A program made the translations under genes and the position numbers. Source: Modestobacter versicolor (GTDB lineage Bacteria; Actinomycetota; Actinomycetes; Mycobacteriales; Geodermatophilaceae). From it: 64,000 nucleotides of DNA. Below are positions 1-7,377 of the stretch, in pieces. The stretch is taken from positions 434,001 through 498,000 of the forward strand of contig NZ_JACIBU010000001.1 in the NCBI RefSeq assembly GCF_014195485.1, read 5' to 3'. The notes under the pieces are model-generated. The model saw nothing but the letters and a program-made list of their open reading frames with translations. It did no database searches and was not told the DNA's origin. Positions within the stretch are counted from its first letter, which is position 1. Every line of letters starts with the position of its first letter.

Positions 1-636
1 ATCGTCAGACGTGGGCGCAGCGCTCGCGATGGCCACGTCCACGATGATGAAGAAGGACCCGAAGCCGACCGCCGCCACCACGGACAACAGCACCGCAGCC
101 AGCGCCGGGCGTGCGTAGGCGAAGGGCCTGCACTGGTCGTGGACGGGGGCCACCTGGGATCGTCCGGGGGCGCCCAGTGGTCGTCGCGGCCAGATGTCGG
201 TCGTGTGGGAAGCGTTGTCGCTCCGCAGGGCGATCACCAGGATCCCGGCGACGACGGCGACCAACCCGACGATCGCGCTGACGCTGAGCTGTTCGCCGGT
301 CACCAGCCCGCCGACGAGCGGGATCACGACACCGGCGCCGGACACCGGGGCGACGATCGACGTCGGCCCGTTCTGCAGTGCGGTGTAGAAGGCCAGCACG
401 CCGAGGGCTCCGAGCACGCCGGCCACGCCACCCCAGACCAGGCCAGGCACGGTCGGTTCCGGCCGCTGGAGGAACACCCCACCGGTCAACATGACCACCG
501 CGAGCAGCTGCACCCAGAGGGCAACCGACGACGCTGTGTGGCGACGGACGGCCACTCCCGCCAGGACGTCGCCCACGCCGTAGCCGATGCTCGACGCGAC
601 GGCGAGCAGCGCCGCCCCGGTCGTCAGTGAGAACAC
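1..636 (-). CDS. EamA/DMT-family transporter, C-terminus off the window edge
   Basis: Membrane transporter of the drug/metabolite (EamA) superfamily; substrate unknown. The frame reads leftward from a GTG at 636 and is still open at base 1, so 212 codons are visible and the C-terminal part is missing. The translation is a run of hydrophobic helices; the segment near residue 75 (FYTALQNGPTSIVAPVSG) is typical of the end of the third helix of an EamA repeat. A polar loop of about 30 residues then leads into the start of the second repeat. No clear Shine-Dalgarno precedes the GTG, so the exact start is uncertain. The next gene upstream on this strand is a degenerate SDR. Family assignment is from sequence pattern; direction of transport is unknown. 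Confidence 0.8.
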   Translation of the reverse strand, partial: MFSLTTGAALLAVASSIGYGVGDVLAGVAVRRHTASSVALWVQLLAVVMLTGGVFLQRPEPTVPGLVWGGVAGVLGALGVLAFYTALQNGPTSIVAPVSGAGVVIPLVGGLVTGEQLSVSAIVGLVAVVAGILVIALRSDNASHTTDIWPRRPLGAPGRSQVAPVHDQCRPFAYARPALAAVLLSVVAAVGFGSFFIIVDVAIASAAPTSDD

Positions 637-709
637 GTGAGCACAGCCGGGATCGCGTCCGGGAGCGGGTCGACGCGAGCCCCGCGTCCGCGGCCGGGTC
701 GGGCCTGCG

Positions 710-931
710 TCACGGTGTCGCTCGCCGGTCGGCCACGCCGAGGCAGGGCGCGCACAGAGCCGACGGCGGGGAAGCGAGCTCTGCCCCGACCACCCGGATG
801 TCGGCGTCGGTGAGAACCTCGTCCATGCCTGCCACCGTGTCGGCCCCGTGCTCGAGTGACTGCCGGGCGGACTCCCGGCCCGAGCCTTGGTTGGCGCCGG
901 TGACGAGCACTGTCGCGTTCTCGATCCGCAT
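710..931 (-). pseudogene. Short-chain dehydrogenase remnant, middle deleted
   Basis: The 73-codon frame opens like a full SDR (MRIENATVLVTGANQGSG, with the TGxxxGxG nucleotide-binding loop and a following helix to about residue 30) and then passes straight into what looks like the extreme C-terminus of the same family (GMDEVLTDADIRVVGAELASP). An intact SDR of this type has about 230-250 residues, so the substrate-binding core with the YxxxK catalytic pair is absent. It is read as a decayed gene with an internal deletion of very roughly 170 codons. It lies between the EamA gene and a gene-poor stretch, which fits local decay. A functional short protein cannot be excluded but has no catalytic residues. 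Confidence 0.65.
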
Positions 932-1430
932 GTCGGTGAGACATGCCGATGTCCGCCTGCGTTACACGGCCACGGAACTCGAGGGCGCCGGTCGTGTCCC
1001 GACGCCGCGCGAGACTCCCGCACCTCCTCCGGAGAGGAGGGTGGTCGCGCCGCCGGGAGGGGACCGGCGGGACATGCCCCTCGAGGTGGAACGCCGGGGA
1101 GCTGGCGCGGGGTCAGGGCCCGTGTGCCGGTGTCCCGCCGTCCTCGAGGGGCGTCGCTGCTCAGCCCGGCCCGGCGCGCGGCACCACACCCGTTCGCGCG
1201 GACGCACCTCGTCTGCCGGGAGGCTGGAAGAGTGCACCCATGCGGTCATCGGGGTCCGGCGCGGTGACGGGCCGTGGCGATGACGACGTCCTGGGGATGC
1301 GCCTGAGCGGCCGGTGCGTCCACGGTCAGTCCGGTGGGCGAGCTGGCACGGCAGTGCCGGACGGTCGCGGCCACGGGTGGGGACCGCGGCGCGACGCGCG
1401 GCTCCTGGGTGCACCGTCGGGCTGCGACCG
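932..1430. other. Gene-poor stretch, no recognisable coding sequence
   Basis: About 500 bases with open frames on both strands, but none gives a recognisable protein or a consistent start with a ribosome site. Two small inverted repeats are visible: CCTCCT and AGGAGG (1023-1028 and 1035-1040, loop of six) and GGCAC and GTGCC (1345-1349 and 1354-1358, loop of four). The second lies about 75 bases before the sigma factor start and could be part of its control region. Given the decayed SDR next door, this may be eroded coding DNA. Confidence 0.4.
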
Positions 1431-2108
1431 GTGACGGGAGCCACCGCACCGTCAGGTCGAGGTCGGTCGAGGACCTTCGAGGACGACGACGTTCTAGTGA
1501 CGGCGCTCCAGGCCGGGGACGAGGCTGCCTTCGCACACGTCCTCGATCACCACAGCGCGGCCCTGCTGCGAGTGGCCATGCTCCACGTCAGCAGCCGCCA
1601 GGTGGCTGAGGAGGTGGTGCAGGACGCGTGGCTGGCGGTGATCCAGGGGATCGACAGGTTCGAGCGCCGCTCGTCCTTCAAGACCTGGTTGTTCCAGATC
1701 CTGCTGAACAAGGCCAGGACGCGGGGTGCCCGGGAGCGACGCAGCGTGCCGTTCAGTTCCGCCGGCGGCGCCGGGGACTCCTGGGGAGGAGCGGTGCCGC
1801 CCGAGCGGTTCAGAGGAGTCGATGATCCCGAGTTCCCGCACTGGTGGGCGAGCTACCCGACACGCTGGGACACGCTCCCGGAGAGGCGGCTGGTCGGCCA
1901 GGAGACCCTCGACAAGGTGCGCGCCGCGATCGACGCGTTGACACCCAGGCAGCGCGAGGTCGTGACCTTGCGGGACGTGCACGGGTGGACGGCCGACGAG
2001 GTGTCCGCCTACCTGGGCCTCACCGCTGCCAACCAGCGGGTCCTCCTGCACCGGGCCCGCTCGAAGGTGCGCCTCGCGCTCGAGGAGTACCTCGATGACG
2101 GTCGCTGA
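1431..2108 (+). CDS. ECF-type RNA polymerase sigma factor
   Basis: Group 4 (extracytoplasmic-function) sigma factor that redirects RNA polymerase to a stress or envelope regulon. Region 2 is at about residues 25-95 (DEAAFAHVLDHHSAALLRVA, then EEVVQDAWLAVIQGIDRFE, the core-binding and -10 recognition helices) and region 4 at about 165-220 (LTPRQREVVTLRDVHGWTAD with the helix-turn-helix and LLHRARSKVR). No region 3 is present. The linker with paired tryptophans (PHWWASYPTRWDT) is typical of actinobacterial ECFs beside zinc-finger anti-sigma factors. The GTG at 1431 is chosen because it gives the usual short N-terminus; a GTG at 1497 is the alternative. The matching anti-sigma gene follows after a duplicated region-4 fragment. 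Confidence 0.88.
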   Translation: MTGATAPSGRGRSRTFEDDDVLVTALQAGDEAAFAHVLDHHSAALLRVAMLHVSSRQVAEEVVQDAWLAVIQGIDRFERRSSFKTWLFQILLNKARTRGARERRSVPFSSAGGAGDSWGGAVPPERFRGVDDPEFPHWWASYPTRWDTLPERRLVGQETLDKVRAAIDALTPRQREVVTLRDVHGWTADEVSAYLGLTAANQRVLLHRARSKVRLALEEYLDDGR

Positions 2109-2225
2109 CGCCGCGGTCGACCGGTGGCGGCAGTATCTTTCGCCTGGGACGTCGTGACGGGGGATCGCCTCGCCAGCGACGAGGTCGGTGGGGACGTCAT
2201 GACCGTCCTGCACCAGTGACCTCTG

Positions 2226-2387
2226 ATGCAGCCGAGCGTGGTGGTGCTGCGGGACGTGCACGGGTGGGCTGCTGAGGAGGTGGGCGCGGTTCTGGAGATG
2301 ACCGACGCCGTTCAGCGGGCCCTGCTGCACAGAGGGCGTTCGAAGCTCAGTGGCGCGTTCGAGAGGCGTCTCGATGACCGGACCTGA
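2226..2387 (+). pseudogene. Second sigma-factor region 4 fragment
   Basis: A 53-codon frame from an ATG at 2226 reads VVVLRDVHGWAAEEVGAVLE, then RALLHRGRSKLSGAFERRLDD. It aligns without gaps to the last 45 residues or so of the intact ECF sigma factor just upstream (VVTLRDVHGWTADEVSAYLG and RVLLHRARSKVRLALEEYLDD). Region 2 and the start of region 4 are absent, so it cannot act as a normal sigma factor. Its end overlaps the start of the anti-sigma gene (ATG at 2374 inside it, stop at 2385-2387), the coupling expected between an original sigma and its anti-sigma. The likely history is tandem duplication or recombination between two related sigma genes, leaving the tail of the original partner. 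Confidence 0.75.
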
Positions 2388-2658
2388 CCCCGACGTCGTC
2401 GACAGGGGGTCGTTGAACTGCCGCGAGTTCGTCGAGATCGTGACCGATTACATCGAGGACGACCTCCCGAGAGCGGCTCGCGCAGACTTCGATCACCATC
2501 TCGATGTCTGCGTCGGCTGCACGAACTACCTCGACCAGGTGCGCGCAACGATCGCCTTGAGTCGAACCGCCGTCTTGCGCGGCACCGACGGTGACGCGCT
2601 CACCCAGTCGGCTCGCGAAGCGCTCTTCGAGGCTTTCCGGCGTTCGCGGAACGCCTGA
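2374..2658 (+). CDS. Zinc-finger anti-sigma factor (zf-HC2/ZAS)
   Basis: Small cytosolic anti-sigma factor of 94 residues that binds and silences an ECF sigma factor. The ZAS signature is clear: an early Cys (NCREFVEIVTDYIEDDLP) and the HxxxCxxC zinc motif (HHLDVCVGC) at about residues 40-48, followed by a helix (TNYLDQVRATIALSR). No transmembrane segment is present, so it is the soluble type; sensing could go through the zinc-thiolate site, as in RsrA-like proteins (inference). The ATG at 2374 overlaps the end of the sigma fragment by 14 bases, implying translational coupling. The intact sigma gene upstream ends 265 bases earlier and is the only full sigma partner in sight. Confidence 0.88.
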   Translation: MTGPDPDVVDRGSLNCREFVEIVTDYIEDDLPRAARADFDHHLDVCVGCTNYLDQVRATIALSRTAVLRGTDGDALTQSAREALFEAFRRSRNA

Positions 2659-2727
2659 GCGGCGTCACGTTCCGCGGTACGACTGTGGGCCTTTCGACGC
2701 GTCCGGTCCCACTGACGAACGGCGAGA

Positions 2728-2770
2728 AGGTGCCAAGGCCGACCGGAGCATCAACTCCGGTCTGGCACCT
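2728..2770 (+). terminator. Stem-loop after the anti-sigma gene
   Basis: Two nested arms pair: AGGTGCCA (2728-2735) with TGGCACCT (2763-2770), and GACCGGAG (2741-2748) with CTCCGGTC (2755-2762) around a six-base loop; five bases bulge on the left side. It begins 70 bases after the anti-sigma stop. There is no T-run, as is common for high-GC terminators. Confidence 0.6.
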
Positions 2771-2906
2771 GTACGTGCCGTTCCATCGACTTGACCTGAG
2801 CCCGGGCCGGCCTGTCCGACGTCAGCGTGACGGCTGACAGCCGCGAGTACTCGTGCGCCGAGCTCTGTGGGCCCACCCCGGTGATGGTGAGGTGCGGCGC
2901 GCCATG

Positions 2907-3062
2907 TCAGTTGGCCGACAGCTGGTGGTGTGTATCCGCAATATCGACCCCACCGGAGCGGATGTCGAAGAGCTGCTCGCCGTCCCCGGGGACCGGGTCG
3001 GGCAGGTCGACGACGTCCATGACCTCGGGGCCGCCGAAGCGGGTGATCTGCACAGCACGCAT
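2907..3062 (-). pseudogene. N-terminal remnant of a quinone oxidoreductase (MDR family)
   Basis: A 51-codon frame starts MRAVQITRFGGPEVMDVVDL and runs to GEQLFDIRSGGVDIADTHH before stopping six residues later. This is the N-terminal strand pattern of NADPH:quinone reductase-like medium-chain dehydrogenases, which are normally about 310-330 residues. The GroES-like domain beyond the ADTH motif and the whole NADPH domain are missing. A second, shorter copy of the same segment, also ending just after ADTxH, lies at 22243-22332. An intact but different MDR gene is at 50629-51558. Read as a truncated pseudogene; the sequence on to the lipase stop gives no continuation of the family in any frame that I could follow. 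Confidence 0.7.
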
Positions 3063-3143
3063 GCACGGGGGCTATGGCCCGGCCGACGACAGCACCGTTA
3101 CAGGTCCGCGGACGCGGCTCACGGTCGCGTCATGCTGCGGCGG

Positions 3144-4949
3144 TCACGAGCAGGTGTTCGCCTGGGGCAGGCCGGCGAGCCGGTCCTTCGTCCACTGCTC
3201 GAGGTCGGCGTTCAGCGGCGAGTCGGGCTCGAGCACGCCCATGTGGTTCCTCCCCGCGTACGTCGTGTACTGCAGCGGCCGTCCGGCGGCACACAGCCGG
3301 GCCACGTAGTCGTCCTGCAGCCGGGCGACGATGACCTCGTCGGCGGTGCCCTGGCCGATGAACAGAGGTGCGGGCCAGGGGCCCAACGGCACGTTCTCCC
3401 GCAGCCGTCGGCCGACCGCCCCGGTCGCCGGATCGGCACGGAGGATGGGCGTGTCCCGGGAGACCGCAACGCCGGTGAGGACGGTGAGGATCGTGCCGGG
3501 GTCGCCGGTGCACCGGGCGGCCGCCTCCTCGACCAGCGTCCGCGCCGCCGGGTTGACGTCGTCCAGCGAGATGTCGGGGTAGGTCCAGCTGTACGCGGCG
3601 AGCACGAAGGAGATGCCCAGGCTGGCGCCCAGGGCACCGGGGTGGGAGGTGACGAGCTCGGCCAGCGCCAGCGGGTCGCTCGCGGCCGACAGCGCCGCTG
3701 TCCCGACGACGTCGACGTCGGGTGCGTACGTCGGGGCGAGCTGTCCGGCCCAGAGCGCGGCGTGCCCGCCCTGGGAGTGCCCCCAGACCACCGTCTCGGG
3801 CGCGAGGTAGAGGCCGTCGAGTTGGTGCGCGGCCCGCACGGAGTCCAGGACCGAGCGGCCCTCGCCCTGCCCGATCAGGTAGGGGAAGTCCCCCTCCGTC
3901 CCCTGGCCGATGTAGTCGGTGGCGACCATCCCCCACCCGTTGCGGGCCAGGGCGTCCATGGCCGGCATGCCCTCGGGGGTGATGGCGTAGCGCCCCAGAC
4001 TGGGCGCGCAGGCCCGCGCAACGCCGACCGTGCCGTGGGCCCAGGCGATCAGGGGGACGGGCTTCCCCGCGGACTCGGCGGGAACGGCGACCACGCCGCT
4101 CGCCAGGCCGGGGACGCCGTCGTCGGCGGTGGTCGTGTAGAGGATGCGGTGGGCCACCAGGCCCTGCGGCAGCTCGCCGTCGTAGGGCTCCGCGCGGAGC
4201 AGCTGTCCGGGCTCGTCGGGGACGTCGTCGGGTGCGTCGTAGAAGCCGTCGAGCACCGGGAGGCCCCGCCGGAACTGTTCGCTGACCACGAGGGTCGTGC
4301 CCGCCACCAGCAGGACCCCGGCCGCAGCTCCCCAGCGCAGGACCGGCGAACGCGTGCGCCGGGGCGCGGCGTCGGCCGTGGCCGAGGAGGGGTGACGCGC
4401 GGCCCGGGCCCCGCGCCAGAGCAGTGACAGGCCGAAGCCGGCGGTGCGGACCCCGAACAGGAGGGCGATCACCAGCAGGGTGGCGTCCGGCCACACCCAC
4501 GCCACGGCGCCGAACGCGATCTCGGAGAGCCCGAACGCGCCCCCGATCAGCCGTTCCCTGGCCGAGCCGCGGCGCAGGTCGAGCAGCCGGACGGCGCCGC
4601 TGACGACGAGCAGCCCGGCCACGAAGGGACCCAGCAACTGCAGACTCCGGCCGAGCCAGGCGAGCACCGCCACGCCGGCGAGGACCCAGCCGACCCCCGT
4701 GAGCAGGGACAACTTGCCGCGATCGGCGTGGCGGGCGACGAGGTCACCGAGGCCGGAGACCACGCAGCTGATGCCGGTGTAGATGCCCAGGACGGTCAGC
4801 GAGCTGAGGGGCCGCACCGCGAGCAGCGCGCCCAGCGCCGTGGTGACCGCGCCGATGGTCACGAGCACCCACCACGGCGCCCGTGCGAGGAGCCCGGGCA
4901 GCGCACGGACCCGGTGGCCGAGGCGGCGGTACGGGGTCTCGGCCGGCAT
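3144..4949 (-). CDS. Lipase-family alpha/beta hydrolase with N-terminal DUF308-like membrane domain
   Basis: A 601-residue protein in two parts. Residues about 20-200 form six to eight hydrophobic helices like the HdeD/DUF308 family (APWWVLVTIGAVTTALGALL onward); one more helix near 240 leads to an extracytoplasmic hydrolase of the secretory lipase type. The nucleophile elbow is GHSQGG, a candidate acid is the Asp of GQGTADE, and the His is in GRNHMG near the C-terminus, giving a complete triad. It probably cleaves esters at the outer face of the membrane. The ATG at 4949 is chosen because the helices begin soon after; TACGGT lies seven bases before it, so the mRNA may be leaderless. Divergent from the YdcF-like gene, 95 bases apart. 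The fusion is the odd feature. Confidence 0.85.
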   Translation of the reverse strand: MPAETPYRRLGHRVRALPGLLARAPWWVLVTIGAVTTALGALLAVRPLSSLTVLGIYTGISCVVSGLGDLVARHADRGKLSLLTGVGWVLAGVAVLAWLGRSLQLLGPFVAGLLVVSGAVRLLDLRRGSARERLIGGAFGLSEIAFGAVAWVWPDATLLVIALLFGVRTAGFGLSLLWRGARAARHPSSATADAAPRRTRSPVLRWGAAAGVLLVAGTTLVVSEQFRRGLPVLDGFYDAPDDVPDEPGQLLRAEPYDGELPQGLVAHRILYTTTADDGVPGLASGVVAVPAESAGKPVPLIAWAHGTVGVARACAPSLGRYAITPEGMPAMDALARNGWGMVATDYIGQGTEGDFPYLIGQGEGRSVLDSVRAAHQLDGLYLAPETVVWGHSQGGHAALWAGQLAPTYAPDVDVVGTAALSAASDPLALAELVTSHPGALGASLGISFVLAAYSWTYPDISLDDVNPAARTLVEEAAARCTGDPGTILTVLTGVAVSRDTPILRADPATGAVGRRLRENVPLGPWPAPLFIGQGTADEVIVARLQDDYVARLCAAGRPLQYTTYAGRNHMGVLEPDSPLNADLEQWTKDRLAGLPQANTCS

Positions 4950-5044
4950 GTCCGCACCGTAGGCGACCGAGTCACCGGACACCCGGTCGATCGAGTCCTG
5001 CACGCCGGCCGCAGGTGTCGCCCGCAGGTGCTTGGATCGAGTGA

Positions 5045-6094
5045 GTGAGCCCGGGGACCGAGTTCGTGGTGCAGGCTCTCGTCGCGCTCTTCGGGGTGCT
5101 TGCCGTGGTGGGTGCTCTCGTGTGGTCGCTGCGGAAGGACCCACGATCGCTGCGCAACGGCGTCCTGGTGATCCTGGTGGTGCACTACCTGCTGGGCTTC
5201 ATCGCCGCGGTCACCGCATGGTCCAGCGTGCTTCAGACCGTCGACGGACTCGTCCTCCTGGCGGTGGGGGGACTGGTCGCGCTCGGTCTCTCCCTGCTGC
5301 CACTGCTCCTGGTCCTCGACGGTGTCCTGATGCTGCGCAGGGAGAGTCGATCACTGGCCAATGCGCTGTCACTGCTGGGAGGACTGTCGATGATCTGCCT
5401 CCCACTGGTCCTCGTCGCGCTGCTCCGACACGAGAACGCCGTGACCGGTTCCCTGGCGGCGGGGCTCCTCACCGCGCAGGTCTGCGCCGGTCTGCTGTTC
5501 CTGGTCTTCGCGGTGCACACCGCGCTGTACGCCAGGATCGCCCGTCGCGCCCGGGCGCACGCGGTGATCGTCCTCGGGGCCGGTCTGGTGGAGGGCCAGG
5601 TGCCACCGTTGCTCGCCGGGCGCCTGCGCCGGGCGGTCACCGCCGTCGAGGAGCGGAAGGCGCAGGCCGAGGCGATCGTCATCGTCCCCAGCGGAGGTCA
5701 GGGCAGGGACGAGCCGTTCGCAGAAGGGGCGGCCATGGGGGAGTGGCTCCGCCGGCACGGCGTCGACGCCGACCACGTCCTCGTCGAGGACCAGGCACGG
5801 ACCACACAGGAGAACCTCCGCTACAGCGCACGACTGCTGGCTGAGCACGGGGTGCAGGAGCCGTACCTGATCGTGACGAGCAACTACCACGCTCCCCGCG
5901 CCGCGATGCTCGCCCGACGGCTGGGGATCGATGCCCAGGCGATCGGCTGCCCGACCGCGCTGTACTACTGGCCCAGCGCGTACCTCCGCGAGTTCGTGGC
6001 GGTGTTGGTCGAGCACCGTCTCCTGGTGGTGATCTCCGGCATCGCGGTCGTGGGGATGATGGCCCTCACCTGGTCGTCCCTGACGGCTGGATGA
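5045..6094 (+). CDS. YdcF/SanA-like DUF218 membrane protein
   Basis: A 349-residue membrane protein. Five or so helices occupy residues 1-165, followed by a cytosolic-size DUF218 domain at about 175-320 with the family motifs VIVLGAGL near its start, PSGGQGRDE, EDQARTTQENLRYSA and VTSNYHAPRA. DUF218 proteins (SanA, ElyC, YdcF) are linked to envelope integrity and peptidoglycan precursor handling, but the reaction is not firmly known. A final helix closes the protein (VVISGIAVVGMMALTW). The GTG start at 5045 places the first helix at residue 8. It is followed after 73 bases by the VanZ-RDD gene on the same strand, so the two may be co-transcribed as envelope genes. Confidence 0.87.
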   Translation: MSPGTEFVVQALVALFGVLAVVGALVWSLRKDPRSLRNGVLVILVVHYLLGFIAAVTAWSSVLQTVDGLVLLAVGGLVALGLSLLPLLLVLDGVLMLRRESRSLANALSLLGGLSMICLPLVLVALLRHENAVTGSLAAGLLTAQVCAGLLFLVFAVHTALYARIARRARAHAVIVLGAGLVEGQVPPLLAGRLRRAVTAVEERKAQAEAIVIVPSGGQGRDEPFAEGAAMGEWLRRHGVDADHVLVEDQARTTQENLRYSARLLAEHGVQEPYLIVTSNYHAPRAAMLARRLGIDAQAIGCPTALYYWPSAYLREFVAVLVEHRLLVVISGIAVVGMMALTWSSLTAG

Positions 6095-6167
6095 CCGGGC
6101 CGCACCTTCCGCGACGCCCGCCCACCAGTGGCTCGTGGGCCGACACGGGCATGACCAGGAGGCCGAT

Positions 6168-7241
6168 GTGCTGACCGTGCTGGACGCGTTCCTGGACCAG
6201 CTCGGACGAGGGGCGGTCTTCGCCCTGCTCGCACTCGCCGTGGTGGCGATCCCGGTGCTGGTCGTCCAGTACCGGCGCTTCGGTGTGGTGGACCGGGGAC
6301 GCGCGGCCGGTGCGTACCTGTTCGTCGTCTACGCCGTCTTCGTCGTCGCGCTGACCCTGCTCCCGCTGCCCCCGCCCGATGACGTGGTGTGCGTGGGGAG
6401 GAACCTGCGCCCCCTGGCGTTCGTGGGAGCCGTCCGGGACGACCTGGCCGACGGTTTCTCCGTCCTGTCGAGTCCGGCACTCTTCCAGCTGCTGTACAAC
6501 GTCGCGATGTTCGTTCCTGGAGGCGTGCTGCTCCGGCGTTCGTTCCGGTGGCCGCTCCTCCACGTGTTCGTGGCGGCGCTGGTGGCCTCCGTGGCGATCG
6601 AGACGGTCCAGGGCACCGGCATCTTCGGGCTCTACGACTGTGCCTACCGCGTCCTGGACGTGGACGACGTCCTGGCCAACGTCTCCGGAGCAGTGGTCGG
6701 CGCCCTGCTGGCACCGGCGGTCGTCCTGGTGCCGCGACCGGGTCACGGGGTCGCGGGCTCGGGCCGGTCCGGTGCGCTCCGGCGCGCGACCGCAGCGTCG
6801 GTCGACTTCCTGCTCGTCGGCATCCTCGGCGGCAGCGACCTGGCCGGTACGGCTGCCCTGCTCCTGCTCGTCTTCGTCGCCGTCCCCGTCCTCACCGGGG
6901 GCGCCACCCCCGGACAGCGCCTGGTGCGGGCGACGGTCGTGCGAGCGGACGGTCGTCCTGCCTCGCGGAACGCCCTGCTGCAGCGCGGACTCCTCATCTC
7001 CGGCAGCTGGTTCGTCACCGTCGCGTTCTCGCGGTGGACCGGCACCCGGGCCGAGGAGCTGCCCGGCCTGGTCGTCGTGGCCCCGCTGGTCGTCGTGGCC
7101 GTCCTCGTCGGCGCGGTCATCGGCACCGTGGCGATCCGGCGGGACGGCCGGGCACCTCAGGACCTGCTCACCGGCACCGAGGTGCTGGTCAGGCCTCAGG
7201 CTGGCGACCGCACGGCCGGGGCCACCGACGGAACGACGTGA
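6168..7241 (+). CDS. VanZ-like and RDD-domain membrane protein
   Basis: A 357-residue membrane protein that joins two families. The first part (about 1-195) is VanZ-like: a helix with VVYAVFVVALTLLPLPPP, the LYNVAMFVPGG loop, and a conserved acidic pair in ETVQ and LDVDDVLAN. The second part (about 210-340) is an RDD domain with GGATPGQRLVRATVV and the closing RRDGRAPQDLLTGT. VanZ proteins confer low-level teicoplanin tolerance in some hosts; RDD proteins are small-molecule or ion transport-like; the combined role here is unknown. The GTG at 6168 is preferred over a GTG at 6135 because AGGAGG stands six bases before it. A decayed copy of its N-terminal half is at 25549. Confidence 0.85.
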   Translation: MLTVLDAFLDQLGRGAVFALLALAVVAIPVLVVQYRRFGVVDRGRAAGAYLFVVYAVFVVALTLLPLPPPDDVVCVGRNLRPLAFVGAVRDDLADGFSVLSSPALFQLLYNVAMFVPGGVLLRRSFRWPLLHVFVAALVASVAIETVQGTGIFGLYDCAYRVLDVDDVLANVSGAVVGALLAPAVVLVPRPGHGVAGSGRSGALRRATAASVDFLLVGILGGSDLAGTAALLLLVFVAVPVLTGGATPGQRLVRATVVRADGRPASRNALLQRGLLISGSWFVTVAFSRWTGTRAEELPGLVVVAPLVVVAVLVGAVIGTVAIRRDGRAPQDLLTGTEVLVRPQAGDRTAGATDGTT

Positions 7242-7281
7242 GCTGCCGGCGTGTCCGACCAGCACTCGCCCCTGCCTCGAG

Positions 7282-7317
7282 CCGGCCGTCACGGAGAACG
7301 GGTCGCGTGACGGCCGG
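7282..7317. terminator. Bidirectional hairpin between convergent genes
   Basis: CCGGCCGTCACG (7282-7293) pairs perfectly over 12 bases with CGTGACGGCCGG (7306-7317) around a 12-base loop. It lies between the VanZ-RDD gene ending at 7241 and the convergent oxidoreductase ending at 7378. Further out, GTGTCCGAC and GTCGGACAC can extend the structure. Confidence 0.8.
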
Positions 7318-7377
7318 GGTCCGGTGACCGTTCCCGGCAGTCGGACACAGGCTCACCGGATCGCGTCGTCCCGTCGC

